This document shows, piece by piece, positions 44,378-53,900 of a stretch of DNA of 64,000 nt; positions within the stretch are counted from its first letter, which is position 1; each line of letters begins with the position of its first letter. Under the pieces are notes generated by a model. That model did not search any database, was not told where the DNA came from, and saw only the letters and a list, made by a program, of their open reading frames with translations. This stretch comes from an uncultured Bacteroidia bacterium. Lineage in GTDB: Bacteria; Bacteroidota; Bacteroidia; Bacteroidales; UBA932. Location of the stretch: assembly GCA_902768665.1 (NCBI GenBank), contig CACXMA010000009.1, positions 118,589 to 182,588 of the forward strand, given 5' to 3'. The position numbers and the translations under genes are program-made.

Positions 44378-45520
44378 GCGAAGCGGTGCGGCGTGAGCCG
44401 CACTGCCTTTTTGTATATGTATTTACCCCTTTTCTGGCCCTCCGGGCGGGTGATGCCGGTCGATTACGCACTGAGGCTGAAGCGGGAGTTGAAAGAAGGC
44501 CTATGGTGCTGGAAGTCTCAAAGGCGGGACGGTCCGGGCGGGAGATGTCGCCGGCTTACATACTCTCTTTGATGCGGGAACCCGGCTTTGAGTCTTCCAG
44601 TGCCATAGGGCGCGGAACGAGCGAAGCGAGTGGAGCGTGGCCCTGGAGGCGGTCTGGCAGGTGTGGGGGCGGCGGGCTCTGGAGCGCCGTGGAAGGGAGA
44701 CCTTGGGCTCCCTGGAACAGCGGAAGAGACCGACGCGAAGGGAGGACAGACGGCCTCCGGGGTCTGAGCCGGAACGGCTCACCGTGTGAGCGACGCACAG
44801 ACCTTGATGCGGGGTACGACGGTATTCGCGAACTGGCACTGACCTTCGAATAGAAGCAAGAAGCCAACACCTTTGATGCGGGCGGGACCGCGCAGTCTGT
44901 GGCAGATTCATTCTGACACTGTCTGCGCCAGCAGCCGGGACGGCTGCCTCCTGGCTGCCCGGAAGGCTTCTGACGGGATTCTTCCCGGCAGAGGCCTGGA
45001 GGAATAGCGGCCAGGTTAAACTCTACCTTGGAGGAACGGTGCCGGAAGTGGTGTGGCAGGCTTGCCCTGACACACGACTGGAGGTACCGGGCCGACCCCG
45101 AGCGAAGCGATTAAGGCGGCGGACTTGCTCGCATAGCACTACGGCTCCCAGCGGGCTCCCTACCCTCGCACAGCACTGACGTTCTGCGGGGCTGCACTTT
45201 GCGCCCCCGAATTCTGGCACTGACGGTTCTTTGATGCTCGCGCAAAGTGCGGCGCTCCCGGGTTGAGGGAGGGGTGGTCCCTCCCTCCCGGGAGTGCCTT
45301 GTCCGCCGCCGCCTCACCCGGGAATTCGGAGGTAGGACCTTCGCACCTTGACGACGGAGCGTCCTTAACATAATCCGAATTGTGTAATCAGCCGCCCTGT
45401 AGGCCGTTTTTGCGGGCTTCTGGCCCATCAATAATTGATGCCCTGCGAGCGGGAGATTCCGGTGCCGGCGGCTGTTACACAATTCCGATGGGATTATGTT
45501 ATGGAAAGCGGGATAGATGC
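44378..45520 (+). ncRNA. giant structured RNA candidate
   Basis: No convincing protein gene lies between 44278 and 45827. The interval holds many strong helices: 44380-44406 (GCGGTGCGGC/GCCGCACTGC); 44500-44528 with 44581-44609 (about 29 bp); 44641-44656 with 44747-44762; 44765-44781; 44890-44928; 44965-44996; 45194-45204 with 45240-45250; 45251-45262 with 45287-45298; 45366-45387 with 45475-45501. Wobble pairs in the helices read G-U on the plus strand and would be A-C on the minus strand, which fixes the strand. The motif CTTTGATGC recurs at about 44570, 44870 and 45229. Ends are approximate. It resembles the large ornate RNAs of phages and mobile elements in size and setting, but no class could be matched. 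Confidence 0.65.
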
Positions 45521-45779
45521 ACTGCCGTTCGCGCTGGCACTGCGGCTCCCGGGTGATTATCTTCCCCTCCGGGGACTGAGGGGCATAAACCAGCACGGTG
45601 AGCTGGCGGTTGTGGAGCAAGCGCAGCGAGCGGATGGTCTGGCTGTTTGGGCGGAGGCTTTGACGGAGACCAAACTGACAGACGAGCAAGTACCTTTTTC
45701 CTTATGGACGGTGACATCGGCACTGCCGTTGGAAAATGGCACCATCGGCCTATATCATCGACATCGACCTAAAAGAGTC
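45521..45779. other. non-coding stretch, 3' flank of the structured region
   Basis: A hairpin CCCCTCCGGGGACTGAGGGG-type (about 45564-45583) is visible; a 120-aa open frame across 45435-45797 overlaps the helix at 45366-45501 and has no family signature, so it is not called as a gene. Confidence 0.4.
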
Positions 45780-45827
45780 GTTCCGTTCCACTTATAAAAC
45801 GGAACTGATGGAACGGGTGGAACGGCT
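45780..45827. repeat. iteron-like cluster 1
   Basis: GTTCCGTTCCAC, a 9-bp AT-rich gap, then three direct 9-mers GGAACTGAT, GGAACGGGT, GGAACGGCT (45801-45827). The same arrangement recurs at 56599-56645 and, inverted, at 57652-57700. Confidence 0.7.
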
Positions 45828-46619
45828 TTAATAGTAGCTTCTTTCCTTGACCTTTGCCTTTATCATTGCTGGCGAGATGGTGAAGGTTACCTTTTCTGAG
45901 GTGCTCCTGCTCCAGTAGATATACTTAATGCCCATTCCGCTTTTGCGGAGATAATTTGCGAAAAGGATTTCGGCCGCATCAGTGGAAGCATTAAACTCTT
46001 CAATAATACTATCTTCCATGTCTGTTCCGTCAGCTTTAGCCATTTTGAGAAGAGGGATAGTGATTACGCTTTCATCAGTCTTTACTTTGTAGCAGATATA
46101 ATTCCCTTCAATATACACCGAGGTTAAGCTAAGCCCATCACCCCAATCCTCTGGCAAGCCTTCCTGCATTTGCTTGACCGTCTCGACCATAAAGTCTTTC
46201 GCATTGTATTCGTTCTCGGCAGGACTCTTAATCTCATTGGCTGTTAACGCTATCTCTCCTTTCTTTCTTGATTGTTTGCCCGTAACGAGGAATTTAAGAT
46301 TAAGACCAGACTTGGCAAATAGGTCAGCAAAGTCTTTGTTGTTACCTGCTGCTAATGTGAAAAGATTAGACTTGTTCTGATTCATGTTGGACATATACTG
46401 ATCCATATCCATCAAGTCTTCATCTATTGTAGCATATATTATATAGTCGTTCCCTTTTATCTCCATTCTTTCTAAAGTGATGAATGAAGCTGTTATTGGT
46501 AATTGCTTATTTGTCTGAACGAGCCCCTGCTTAAGAGCCATTACAGCTTCGTTGCGCGTTTGTCCACATGACAATAGACAAATCGAGAGAGAAATAAGGA
46601 GGATAAAAAACTTCTTCAT
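45828..46619 (-). CDS. lipoprotein of unknown function (AT-rich operon)
   Basis: A 263-aa lipoprotein: signal MKKFFILLISLSICLLSC with Cys at residue 18. The mature part is mixed alpha/beta with no named domain (ITLERMEIKGNDYIIYATID, DGLSLTSVYIEGNYICYKVK). The sequence is visibly more AT-rich than the rest of the window, as are the three genes upstream of it. It is the last gene of the four-gene minus-strand run 50298-45828. Export to the envelope is supported by the signal; function is unknown. Confidence 0.7.
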   Translation of the reverse strand: MKKFFILLISLSICLLSCGQTRNEAVMALKQGLVQTNKQLPITASFITLERMEIKGNDYIIYATIDEDLMDMDQYMSNMNQNKSNLFTLAAGNNKDFADLFAKSGLNLKFLVTGKQSRKKGEIALTANEIKSPAENEYNAKDFMVETVKQMQEGLPEDWGDGLSLTSVYIEGNYICYKVKTDESVITIPLLKMAKADGTDMEDSIIEEFNASTDAAEILFANYLRKSGMGIKYIYWSRSTSEKVTFTISPAMIKAKVKERSYY

Positions 46620-46635
46620 ATGCCAAGATGCTTAT

Positions 46636-47220
46636 TTACTTTATACTGAATCCGTTAAACAACTGAACAGCTAAACGATCAAAAATATCTATCTCTTCTT
46701 CAAGAACTGAAAGGGCTGTAACTGTGATTGTGTACATCCGAGCATTGTTCAGTAGTTGATACATAATCTCTATTGAGTGAACAGTTTGATCATATTCAGG
46801 GTAGTATTTTTTCATGTCGGTACGTGTCTTTATGGCATGAATGCCACAGAGCTGACTTTTGACCGCCTTTGTACCTATAAATGTCATACCGTTCTGCTGA
46901 GCTTGTAGTTTCTTTAGTTGAATCATCTGGGCAGATTCATATTGGGAGATATAGTCCCAAGGATCACCCTCTTCAACTTCATCTTGGCCGACACCCAGAG
47001 TAACCAAAATATGCGTATCATCATTACGGACTTTCAGCAAAGTATTATCAGTCAAAATAGGACGCCCCACCCAGGTAAACTCGTCTAATAGTTGCCAGGT
47101 AATCTTATGTGCTGAATTCGTATATGTGGCCGTATTGCTATTCCAGACTCCTGATGAAGTCTGGGCGAAAAGCGAAATGGACGATACAACCAAAACAATG
47201 ATAATGAAGATTCTTTTCAT
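46636..47220 (-). CDS. secreted protein related to the C-terminal domain of the adjacent protease
   Basis: A 194-aa protein with a signal peptide (1-20, ends LFAQ). Its C-terminal part (LCGIHAIKTRTDMKKYYP, then IEIMYQLLNNARMYTITVTA and FNGFSIK) parallels the C-terminal domain of the retropepsin-like protein encoded just upstream (LIGQHAIKTTFKEYF, YYVIMNGYIMTIAL, FQGFRFSIK). The two share this domain by duplication. No catalytic residues. It lies 3 bp after that gene. Confidence 0.7.
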   Translation of the reverse strand: MKRIFIIIVLVVSSISLFAQTSSGVWNSNTATYTNSAHKITWQLLDEFTWVGRPILTDNTLLKVRNDDTHILVTLGVGQDEVEEGDPWDYISQYESAQMIQLKKLQAQQNGMTFIGTKAVKSQLCGIHAIKTRTDMKKYYPEYDQTVHSIEIMYQLLNNARMYTITVTALSVLEEEIDIFDRLAVQLFNGFSIK

Positions 47221-47223
47221 ACG

Positions 47224-48213
47224 TCAGTGCTTAATAGAAAAACGAAAACCCTGAAACACTTCTGCTATGGCGTCACTACAATCAACTGCGTCATATACCG
47301 CTTTCGGCATTTTTAAGGCGATGGTCATAATATAGCCATTCATAATTACGTAATACTCCTCCGCATAACTCTCCATCGGCTCATTATAACGGCTATCTTT
47401 GAAGTATTCTTTGAAAGTAGTCTTGATGGCGTGCTGACCAATAAGATTACATTTTTCAAATGTTCTCTCATAAACTAACAACCCGGTACGTTTTTCTGCA
47501 GCCACATCAAGTTGCTCGACTAAGGCCGTGTATTGTTCATAAATTGCCCATAAATCCTTACTGCTATCGGCGACCTGAGCGTTTACAAATACAGTAAAGG
47601 GAGTTCCTTGAGCACGGAAAACCGTATGTTTCTCCATCCCTTCAATTCTTTTCCATTCATAATCAGTTGGGAGATTCCAGCCAAAACCATATGTATAATT
47701 CGAATATGTATAATTCTGAGCATCCCATTTCTCAAAGTGAGTGTTGGTTGATGAACCTATAGAGGTGATGCCTCCACTCTTGATATAAAGCTTATCTCCT
47801 TTGATGGAAACTTCTCCAAGCATCTGGATAGCGGACTGGCCAAATAATAGCGGTGTATCCTGGCTATTGATAATGACAGCCCGGACATTATTAAGAGTAA
47901 TATCACCGATTTTAACGGTGTGCAGGGTTATTTCCGTGTGATCAATTATACGTCCATCAGCAGTAAGAGACTTAGCTTGACCGACAAAGTCCGACTTGGA
48001 TATATAATCGTTATCAAGCATCATTTCGGCAAGAGACTGAGACAGACTAACTGCTGCGGCTCCGGTGTCAAAGACCATTTTGACCTTCAGACCATTGACT
48101 TCGCATGGTACTTTATACACGCCTTTATCCTCAACCATTTGGATAACAGTCTGAGCCTGTATAGGCACAAACACAAAGCAAGCGATCAGAAATGAAAACA
48201 ATCTCTTACTCAT
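47224..48213 (-). CDS. secreted retropepsin-like aspartyl protease
   Basis: A 329-aa protein with a signal peptide (1-21). Residues about 30-140 form a retropepsin-like domain: KMVFDTGAAAVSLSQSLAE holds the catalytic DTG (Asp near residue 48), followed by flap-like strands and PLLFGQSAIQMLG, the usual hydrophobic-Gly element. One catalytic Asp per chain implies a dimer. The C-terminal half (about 185-329) is a domain shared with the downstream 194-aa protein. Possible substrates include the neighbouring exported proteins. Confidence 0.78.
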   Translation of the reverse strand: MSKRLFSFLIACFVFVPIQAQTVIQMVEDKGVYKVPCEVNGLKVKMVFDTGAAAVSLSQSLAEMMLDNDYISKSDFVGQAKSLTADGRIIDHTEITLHTVKIGDITLNNVRAVIINSQDTPLLFGQSAIQMLGEVSIKGDKLYIKSGGITSIGSSTNTHFEKWDAQNYTYSNYTYGFGWNLPTDYEWKRIEGMEKHTVFRAQGTPFTVFVNAQVADSSKDLWAIYEQYTALVEQLDVAAEKRTGLLVYERTFEKCNLIGQHAIKTTFKEYFKDSRYNEPMESYAEEYYVIMNGYIMTIALKMPKAVYDAVDCSDAIAEVFQGFRFSIKH

Positions 48214-48219
48214 ACAAAC

Positions 48220-50298
48220 CTAATAAATCTGGAATGAATCCTCAGCAATTTTCTCACCCTTATACCATAATTCAATCCGGTGCTGCCCTGCTGACCATGC
48301 ACCGCCTGAATTATTTCCCCATCCATCCAACCTGATGGTTGTCTTGCCTGGGTCATACCATCCGATATTCGCGAAGTATGTAAAACCATCCCGAGAAGGA
48401 GTGCCTGTCTTAAGCTTATTGTTGCAATAAATCTTTACCCCAATTGTTGCATTATCGTAACGCAGAAAGTTAACATCAATTTGAAAACCAATGTAGTAGC
48501 ACTTGCTGCTCACAAGTTTTTCATCTAATGGAATTATGATATTTGTTTTGGACTGAGTCGATTTGAAAGATGTATAGTGAAACTTTAAGACCTCGAAGGG
48601 ACAACCAGCATACTCTGAAAACTTCTCTCTACGAGGATTATTACGATACAATTCATAAGCCTTATTATAATACTCATGTGCGGCCTTTATCTCTCCTTGT
48701 TTATAGAGAGCCTCGCAATATGCATAATAGACATTGGAATTTTCCGATCCGTAATCTATTGCCTTTTTTGCCCACTTTTTAACCTCACCCCAATTATAGT
48801 TCTCCGCCTCAATCAAGGTGAGGGCGGTTAACGCGGTAAGTTCTTTCGGGTCTTTATTCAACGCCTCTTCGGCAAGAAGCCTCGCATCCTCAAAATCACC
48901 ACCACGAGTAAGTGATAAAGCAAGACGGCCTTTTATCGCAGGATTATTGGGATGTTTATTAAGTAAGCTTCTATAATAATCGGCTGCCTTTGAATAGTTC
49001 TCCTCACCATAAAAGTATCCTCCGACTTCATCCATAACGTCGATACTTTTAACCGGGATAGTAGCGGCAATATCAGCTATCGACATTTCTTTCTTAAGGC
49101 TTGCTTCATAATCATACGGCTCCACCTCAAATACTTTTGCCTCAAGAGAATCCGTAGGTTCTTTTAACTCTTCAATCCACGCATCCTTTAATTCGTCAGC
49201 ATCTTCTTTAGGGATAATTTCCCAATCTTCGTATTCGGAATCGGTACATGCGTAAATCTTGCCAATCTTTATGTCCTGTGGAGAAGCAATCTCTTTGGTA
49301 GTTGTGTGAATTTGAATAGGTCGCCACTCTCGATGGATGTCAATTCGATTGTTATAGTAATAATTCTTAGAATACCCGACAACATCACCATCAGAAAACT
49401 CCACTATAATGTATCCGTTAAGATTGTCTCCATGAATGCCATCCATTAGTTTGTGGACAATACCGTCATTAGGAAGATTAAACGTATACCTCCACTTCTC
49501 TCCAAAAGAAGACACATAGTCAGGATAGGATTTTGTGGCAACAATAGTGGCGATGATGGCAAATACAGCAATTATTCCTGCACAGGAAGCAATAGCTATT
49601 TTTGCCCATTTAGGAAGACTTGTGAAAGGAGATTTCCTTGGCCTATTATCTTTCTGCTTATTATTCTCTGTTACTTTATGCTCCGCTACAATGGGATTAT
49701 CTATAACTGGAGAAGGAGCCACCTCTTCTTCCTGCTGTATAGGGGCGGCATCAGAAAAAAGAGACAATCCGTTGTTGACTGCAGGCATATCTGAATCATC
49801 TTCTGGCTTGAGATGATCGGTGTCATTGACAACTGGCTCGGCGATTGATTCACTCGTGGTTTCGCTTTCCCTGGTATGAGCAATTACATACTCTTCCGAA
49901 GCAAGCATAGATTTCCAGCCAGAGATTCCGTTTTTCTTGAAACACATTGCTATGGCGAAAAGGCCGAAATCTCGTATTAATAAGGCTGTTTTCCCTCCAA
50001 GTTGGCCGGCTATGGATAAAGAACTCGCATAGTTAACTGTTGCGAACATACGTATGATAAAGAGAAGCGTGAGGGCTATCAATCCATACGGTTTCTTCAT
50101 GAATGTCAGAATCCCGGCAACCACAATCAACACATCCATGACGATTTCTATGATAAGAGTATCGGTATTGCCAAAGCCAAAGAACTTGTAATTACTAATG
50201 TTCATAGCATTGGTGATGATTGCCATTATTACGGCAAACATCGACAACCCAAGGAAGAAATGGGCGGCTCCGTTAAAATCTCGTTTGACAGTATCCAT
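48220..50298 (-). CDS. membrane protein with TPR repeats and C-terminal beta domain
   Basis: A 692-aa protein. Residues 10-125 hold four membrane helices; a Glu/Pro-rich loop follows; a fifth helix (about 232-255, WAKIAIASCAGIIAVFAIIATIVA) leads to a middle domain, then TPR repeats (about 430-560: AADYYRSLLNKHPNNPAIKGRLALSL, AIDYGSENSNVYYAYCEALYKQGEIKAAHEYYNKAYELY) and a C-terminal beta-sandwich (KTTIRLDGWGNNSGGAWSAGQHRIELWY). First gene of the AT-rich run, 6 bp before the protease gene. A scaffold or sensor role is inferred from the TPRs; family unknown. Confidence 0.72.
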   Translation of the reverse strand: MDTVKRDFNGAAHFFLGLSMFAVIMAIITNAMNISNYKFFGFGNTDTLIIEIVMDVLIVVAGILTFMKKPYGLIALTLLFIIRMFATVNYASSLSIAGQLGGKTALLIRDFGLFAIAMCFKKNGISGWKSMLASEEYVIAHTRESETTSESIAEPVVNDTDHLKPEDDSDMPAVNNGLSLFSDAAPIQQEEEVAPSPVIDNPIVAEHKVTENNKQKDNRPRKSPFTSLPKWAKIAIASCAGIIAVFAIIATIVATKSYPDYVSSFGEKWRYTFNLPNDGIVHKLMDGIHGDNLNGYIIVEFSDGDVVGYSKNYYYNNRIDIHREWRPIQIHTTTKEIASPQDIKIGKIYACTDSEYEDWEIIPKEDADELKDAWIEELKEPTDSLEAKVFEVEPYDYEASLKKEMSIADIAATIPVKSIDVMDEVGGYFYGEENYSKAADYYRSLLNKHPNNPAIKGRLALSLTRGGDFEDARLLAEEALNKDPKELTALTALTLIEAENYNWGEVKKWAKKAIDYGSENSNVYYAYCEALYKQGEIKAAHEYYNKAYELYRNNPRREKFSEYAGCPFEVLKFHYTSFKSTQSKTNIIIPLDEKLVSSKCYYIGFQIDVNFLRYDNATIGVKIYCNNKLKTGTPSRDGFTYFANIGWYDPGKTTIRLDGWGNNSGGAWSAGQHRIELWYKGEKIAEDSFQIY

Positions 50299-50324
50299 TT
50301 GCGTATTCTTGATTATCTAATAAC

Positions 50325-50975
50325 TTATTTCCCTAACCTATCCCGCAGGTCGTTGAGGATTTCGCCGTTGTACTTGAACCAGAGGGTACCCTGGACTGGA
50401 TGGTTGAAGCCTTTGAGTTGCTGGGCAAGACGGGAAAGAGAGGTGGTTTCGCCCTGGTACTCGATATGACGGTCATCGAGGACCTTCACCTTCACGTTCG
50501 GGTCATCGACATAGACCAGTTCGGCACCAACCGGGATTTCGCAGGCGCTGAAGTTGAATGGACCACGGCGGGCGGCTTCCTTGATTTCAGCAGCGATTTG
50601 CTCATCCAGAATCTCGTGGCCTTCCGGCTTTACCTTCTTGAGACGATCCATCGTGCCGGAAATCTTTGCGATGCACTCAAGCAGTTCGTAGGCTGCTTCC
50701 TTTGACATCTCATAGAATTCCTTCACACGAGGTTTTCCGTCAAACTCATCGATGGCTCGCAATTCCGGATTGAGTTTGTCAATCAGCTTGTGCAGTTCCT
50801 TGTCGGTGAGGGGCTGGTCCACTTCGTAAATGGCGTAGGCACGAAATGCGAACGGGATGGTCTCACTCCGGTTCAACTGTTTGATTCGGGCCTCCAGGTT
50901 GGTGGCATAACCAATCTTTACGTACTCTGGGAAGGAAGGATTGGTGAGGATGTATATGCAGCCGTGTTCTTTCAT
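50325..50975 (-). CDS. GIY-YIG (T5orf172-like) protein with RAMA-like C-terminus
   Basis: A 216-aa protein from ATG 50975 (a GTG at 50984 overlaps the upstream stop, GTGA). Residues 1-90 resemble the T5orf172 branch of GIY-YIG nucleases: GCIYILTNPSFPEYVKIGYATNLEARIKQLN. Residues about 140-216 resemble the RAMA (restriction enzyme adenine methylase associated) module: AELVYVDDPNVKVKVLDDRHIEYQG, then SLSRLAQQLKG and GTLWFKYNGEILNDLRDR. Directly downstream of the 1441-aa protein, which has the same two modules at its ends, so it is likely part of the same restriction or defence system. Confidence 0.75.
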   Translation of the reverse strand: MKEHGCIYILTNPSFPEYVKIGYATNLEARIKQLNRSETIPFAFRAYAIYEVDQPLTDKELHKLIDKLNPELRAIDEFDGKPRVKEFYEMSKEAAYELLECIAKISGTMDRLKKVKPEGHEILDEQIAAEIKEAARRGPFNFSACEIPVGAELVYVDDPNVKVKVLDDRHIEYQGETTSLSRLAQQLKGFNHPVQGTLWFKYNGEILNDLRDRLGK

Positions 50976-50980
50976 AGCAA

Positions 50981-53900
50981 TCACTTTTGACCCCCAAGGA
51001 AGGATTCTTTAAGTTTATATAGACTCATTCCATTATAGGAAAAATAACGAGGCCCTTGACATACTCCAGATATACTGCGTTTGTTCCTGGGCATATACTT
51101 AGCAGTGAACTCGGCTATTGAATACAATTGACCGTCACACTCAAGCATATTGCCTTCTGCAACAATAGCATCGGTACCAGATGGAGTATATGTGATAGTT
51201 GCACCAACGGGAACACCGTATTCCTCCAAGTTGAAATAGCCAAATTCCGGGTCGATCAAATCGTTATCTTCGAACAATGCCTCTGGAGATACTGAACTGA
51301 ACATGGATTCAATATATGCTATTTCATTCTTATCCAGGCCGTATTTTTTGTATAGTTCAGCGTCTGTCCAAGACTTAGACCAATCCTGCAGTGGTATGAA
51401 ATCAAATACACTTTGATTCACCTGCATTGTACCGTGACCGTAGAACAAGAGGAATCTAAAGAAATTGGTATGGATATAGTCAAAGCAGCTATCCCGCTGG
51501 GCCTTAGTGTTAAACGGACCTATTACGAGGAATGTTTCCGTGCAGATTTCATAAGGCTCGGCTTTAATTGGCTCCGGAGGAACAACAGCATTCGTTGAAT
51601 ACGTCGTTGTAAAGAACAATTTATACTTCACCATCGCAGAATACTTATCAGATGCCGCATTCATTGCGATAAAACCTTCCTGTCGTTTGGCACCGCCTTT
51701 AATACCCTTGACGCCATAAATCTTAACTGCTCCTTTGAAAGTATTCTCGCTAAGATTGTAACTTGAGTATTTTTCTGGGTTATTAAAGACATCTTTCCTT
51801 ATGCCAAAAGGTTTTGTCTTTGACACAATAGATGAGAACTTCTCTCCCACGCAGACCTTTCTCAAAATAGGAAGCGCTCTGGTATCACGCACCACGTACG
51901 AAGAGAAGTCATTCTTCAACGTGTCGCCATGCATTACAACTCCGTCAGAAGAGGTAAAGCGGTAGTCTAATCCATCTTTGTTCTTATCATCCCAGAGGAA
52001 ATAGCATATTCCGCCATCAATATGAACACCAGTAAAACATACTGTTGCATCTTCATAATCAATCAGTAGTTTCAATTTAGTGTCTTCCTGCATCTGCTCA
52101 CGGAATTTGCCTAACTCCTGTCGCCCACCAACCATCCATTTGGACGGCATAATCATGCTTATATAATTAGGACGCACCTTTCTTGCAATATTGACAAATT
52201 CCTGATAAATGGGCGCAGCAGCATCTGTTGATGCACCGCTACCATCATTTGCCTGGTACGGCGGATTTCCTACTATAGCATTAAACTTCATATTTTTTCC
52301 AAAAGCGATATTGTTCCAATAATTATTGTCGTTTCTAACTTTCGTTAGGAAGAGGTCTGGCTGATTGGTAATCTTGTTGATAAGGTCTTCAAAATACCGG
52401 GCGTTAACCTTGGCTTCTCGGAAACCACGAAGCGTCCTCTTGGTAATTGATTTCGCCATCTCTGTTTTACAGATGACAAAAATATTGTTTACGAGTACCT
52501 CATCCCATATTTGGTTCTGGATTTCAACGGGTACTTCCGTTGCCAGCATATGGGTATCCCTGTACGCCTGAAGTTTCTCCGCAAAGACACTGTATGCCAT
52601 ATACAAAGGATAGAGGCCGGTCTTTGAGTTTATTTCCAGGATTCTCGTGTTAGGGTCTTTGAACACCGTTTCGGTAACCTCCCCTCTGTCGACGAAACGC
52701 GGGGTAAGACATTCCGTCTGCATATCTTCTTCATAGAAGACCTGTCCACCGATACAATCACCGATGTGCATATTGACGACCTTCCATGGAGTAAGAACAG
52801 TCTCCTTGTCAGGATTACGGAAATATGAGAAGATACGTGCTATCTCACGAGTCCTTTCCATCGGTGCAAGACGATCTGCAGCACGAACCAAATCGCGATA
52901 GTTACGACCAACAGCACGGAACATGTCCGGGTCATAATATGGTGCAAACTCGGCAAAGAGTTCCTTAGTCACGCCACGAGGCATAAACTCATCCCAAGAC
53001 TGGTCGTCAATAAGAGATGCGAAATTCTCCAGAGTAATATCTTTATTCTCACTATCCAGTTTTGCTCCATACATCAACAAAGGAAGACGAATTGAAATAC
53101 CCCGCAATATTGAGATAGCCGCATCTGCATTCTTCTTTTTCTCTTTCGCCTCTTCCAGGGCGCGTTTCTCCTCCTCTGTCAGTTCTTTTTTCTTCTTCTT
53201 TTGAATTCTTTCCAGTTCCTCGTACTGCTCGTTAGTAAGACCAGACTTGGCCATATCTACATCAGTGGATGCATGATTTGCTTTTGTCGCACCTATTATA
53301 GCATGAAGGTCTTTAAATTTCGCCAATGCCTCAGCATCAAGCTTTCGAAGCATTTCTTGGTTATATAGACGAGGGTCATCACAACCATTACGAGTCACGC
53401 GAGAAATATAAGCACGCTTGAGCCGCTCCAACATGGAATCGACATTGAATTCTGCCATTCGAGTTCCGTTGTAGCCAATCACGGGGCAGAAGTTGAGGAA
53501 CTTACCCAACTTGACACGGTCGGACTCGTTGGTGGTCTTCTTGGTCTGAACGCGTGCCGTGTCTGCCAGCACCTTCAATGTGCGGTCCGGAGCAAAGTCG
53601 AAAACGTAGCAGTTCTCCTTCCGACGGCCATCAAGCGTGGTATAAGGACTCTGAACACGGAAGATGGTCTGCATATAGGCCTTTGCGTCGGTGTTGTGGG
53701 AACCGGCAAGCATCATGACTGCCGTCCATGGTCTGACGGTAACACCGGTTGTCAGTTTGCCGCAAGACAGCGTGATGGTACGGGTGTCTTCCGGATTCTC
53801 GCCCATAGCCTTGTTTACCAGTTTCAGTGCGTCATCGTTCTCTACCTCTTCGTCGCCGTCACCGGCCACGTTCACAATATCGAACTGGCTGAATATCGGA

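Noticed and set aside
44378-44412. Simple terminator of the upstream cluster
   Set aside because: The hairpin with CTTTTTG looks like a terminator, but a complete one already exists at 44243-44277; treated as the first helix of the structured region, though a short separate transcript remains possible.
44386-44911. 155-aa and 136-aa open frames in the structured region
   Set aside because: They overlap on opposite strands, cross the strong helices and show no protein-like composition; plus-strand G-U bias favours RNA.
45111-45797. 192-aa minus-strand and 120-aa plus-strand frames
   Set aside because: Both cross the 45366-45501 inverted repeat and have no family motif; kept as non-coding.
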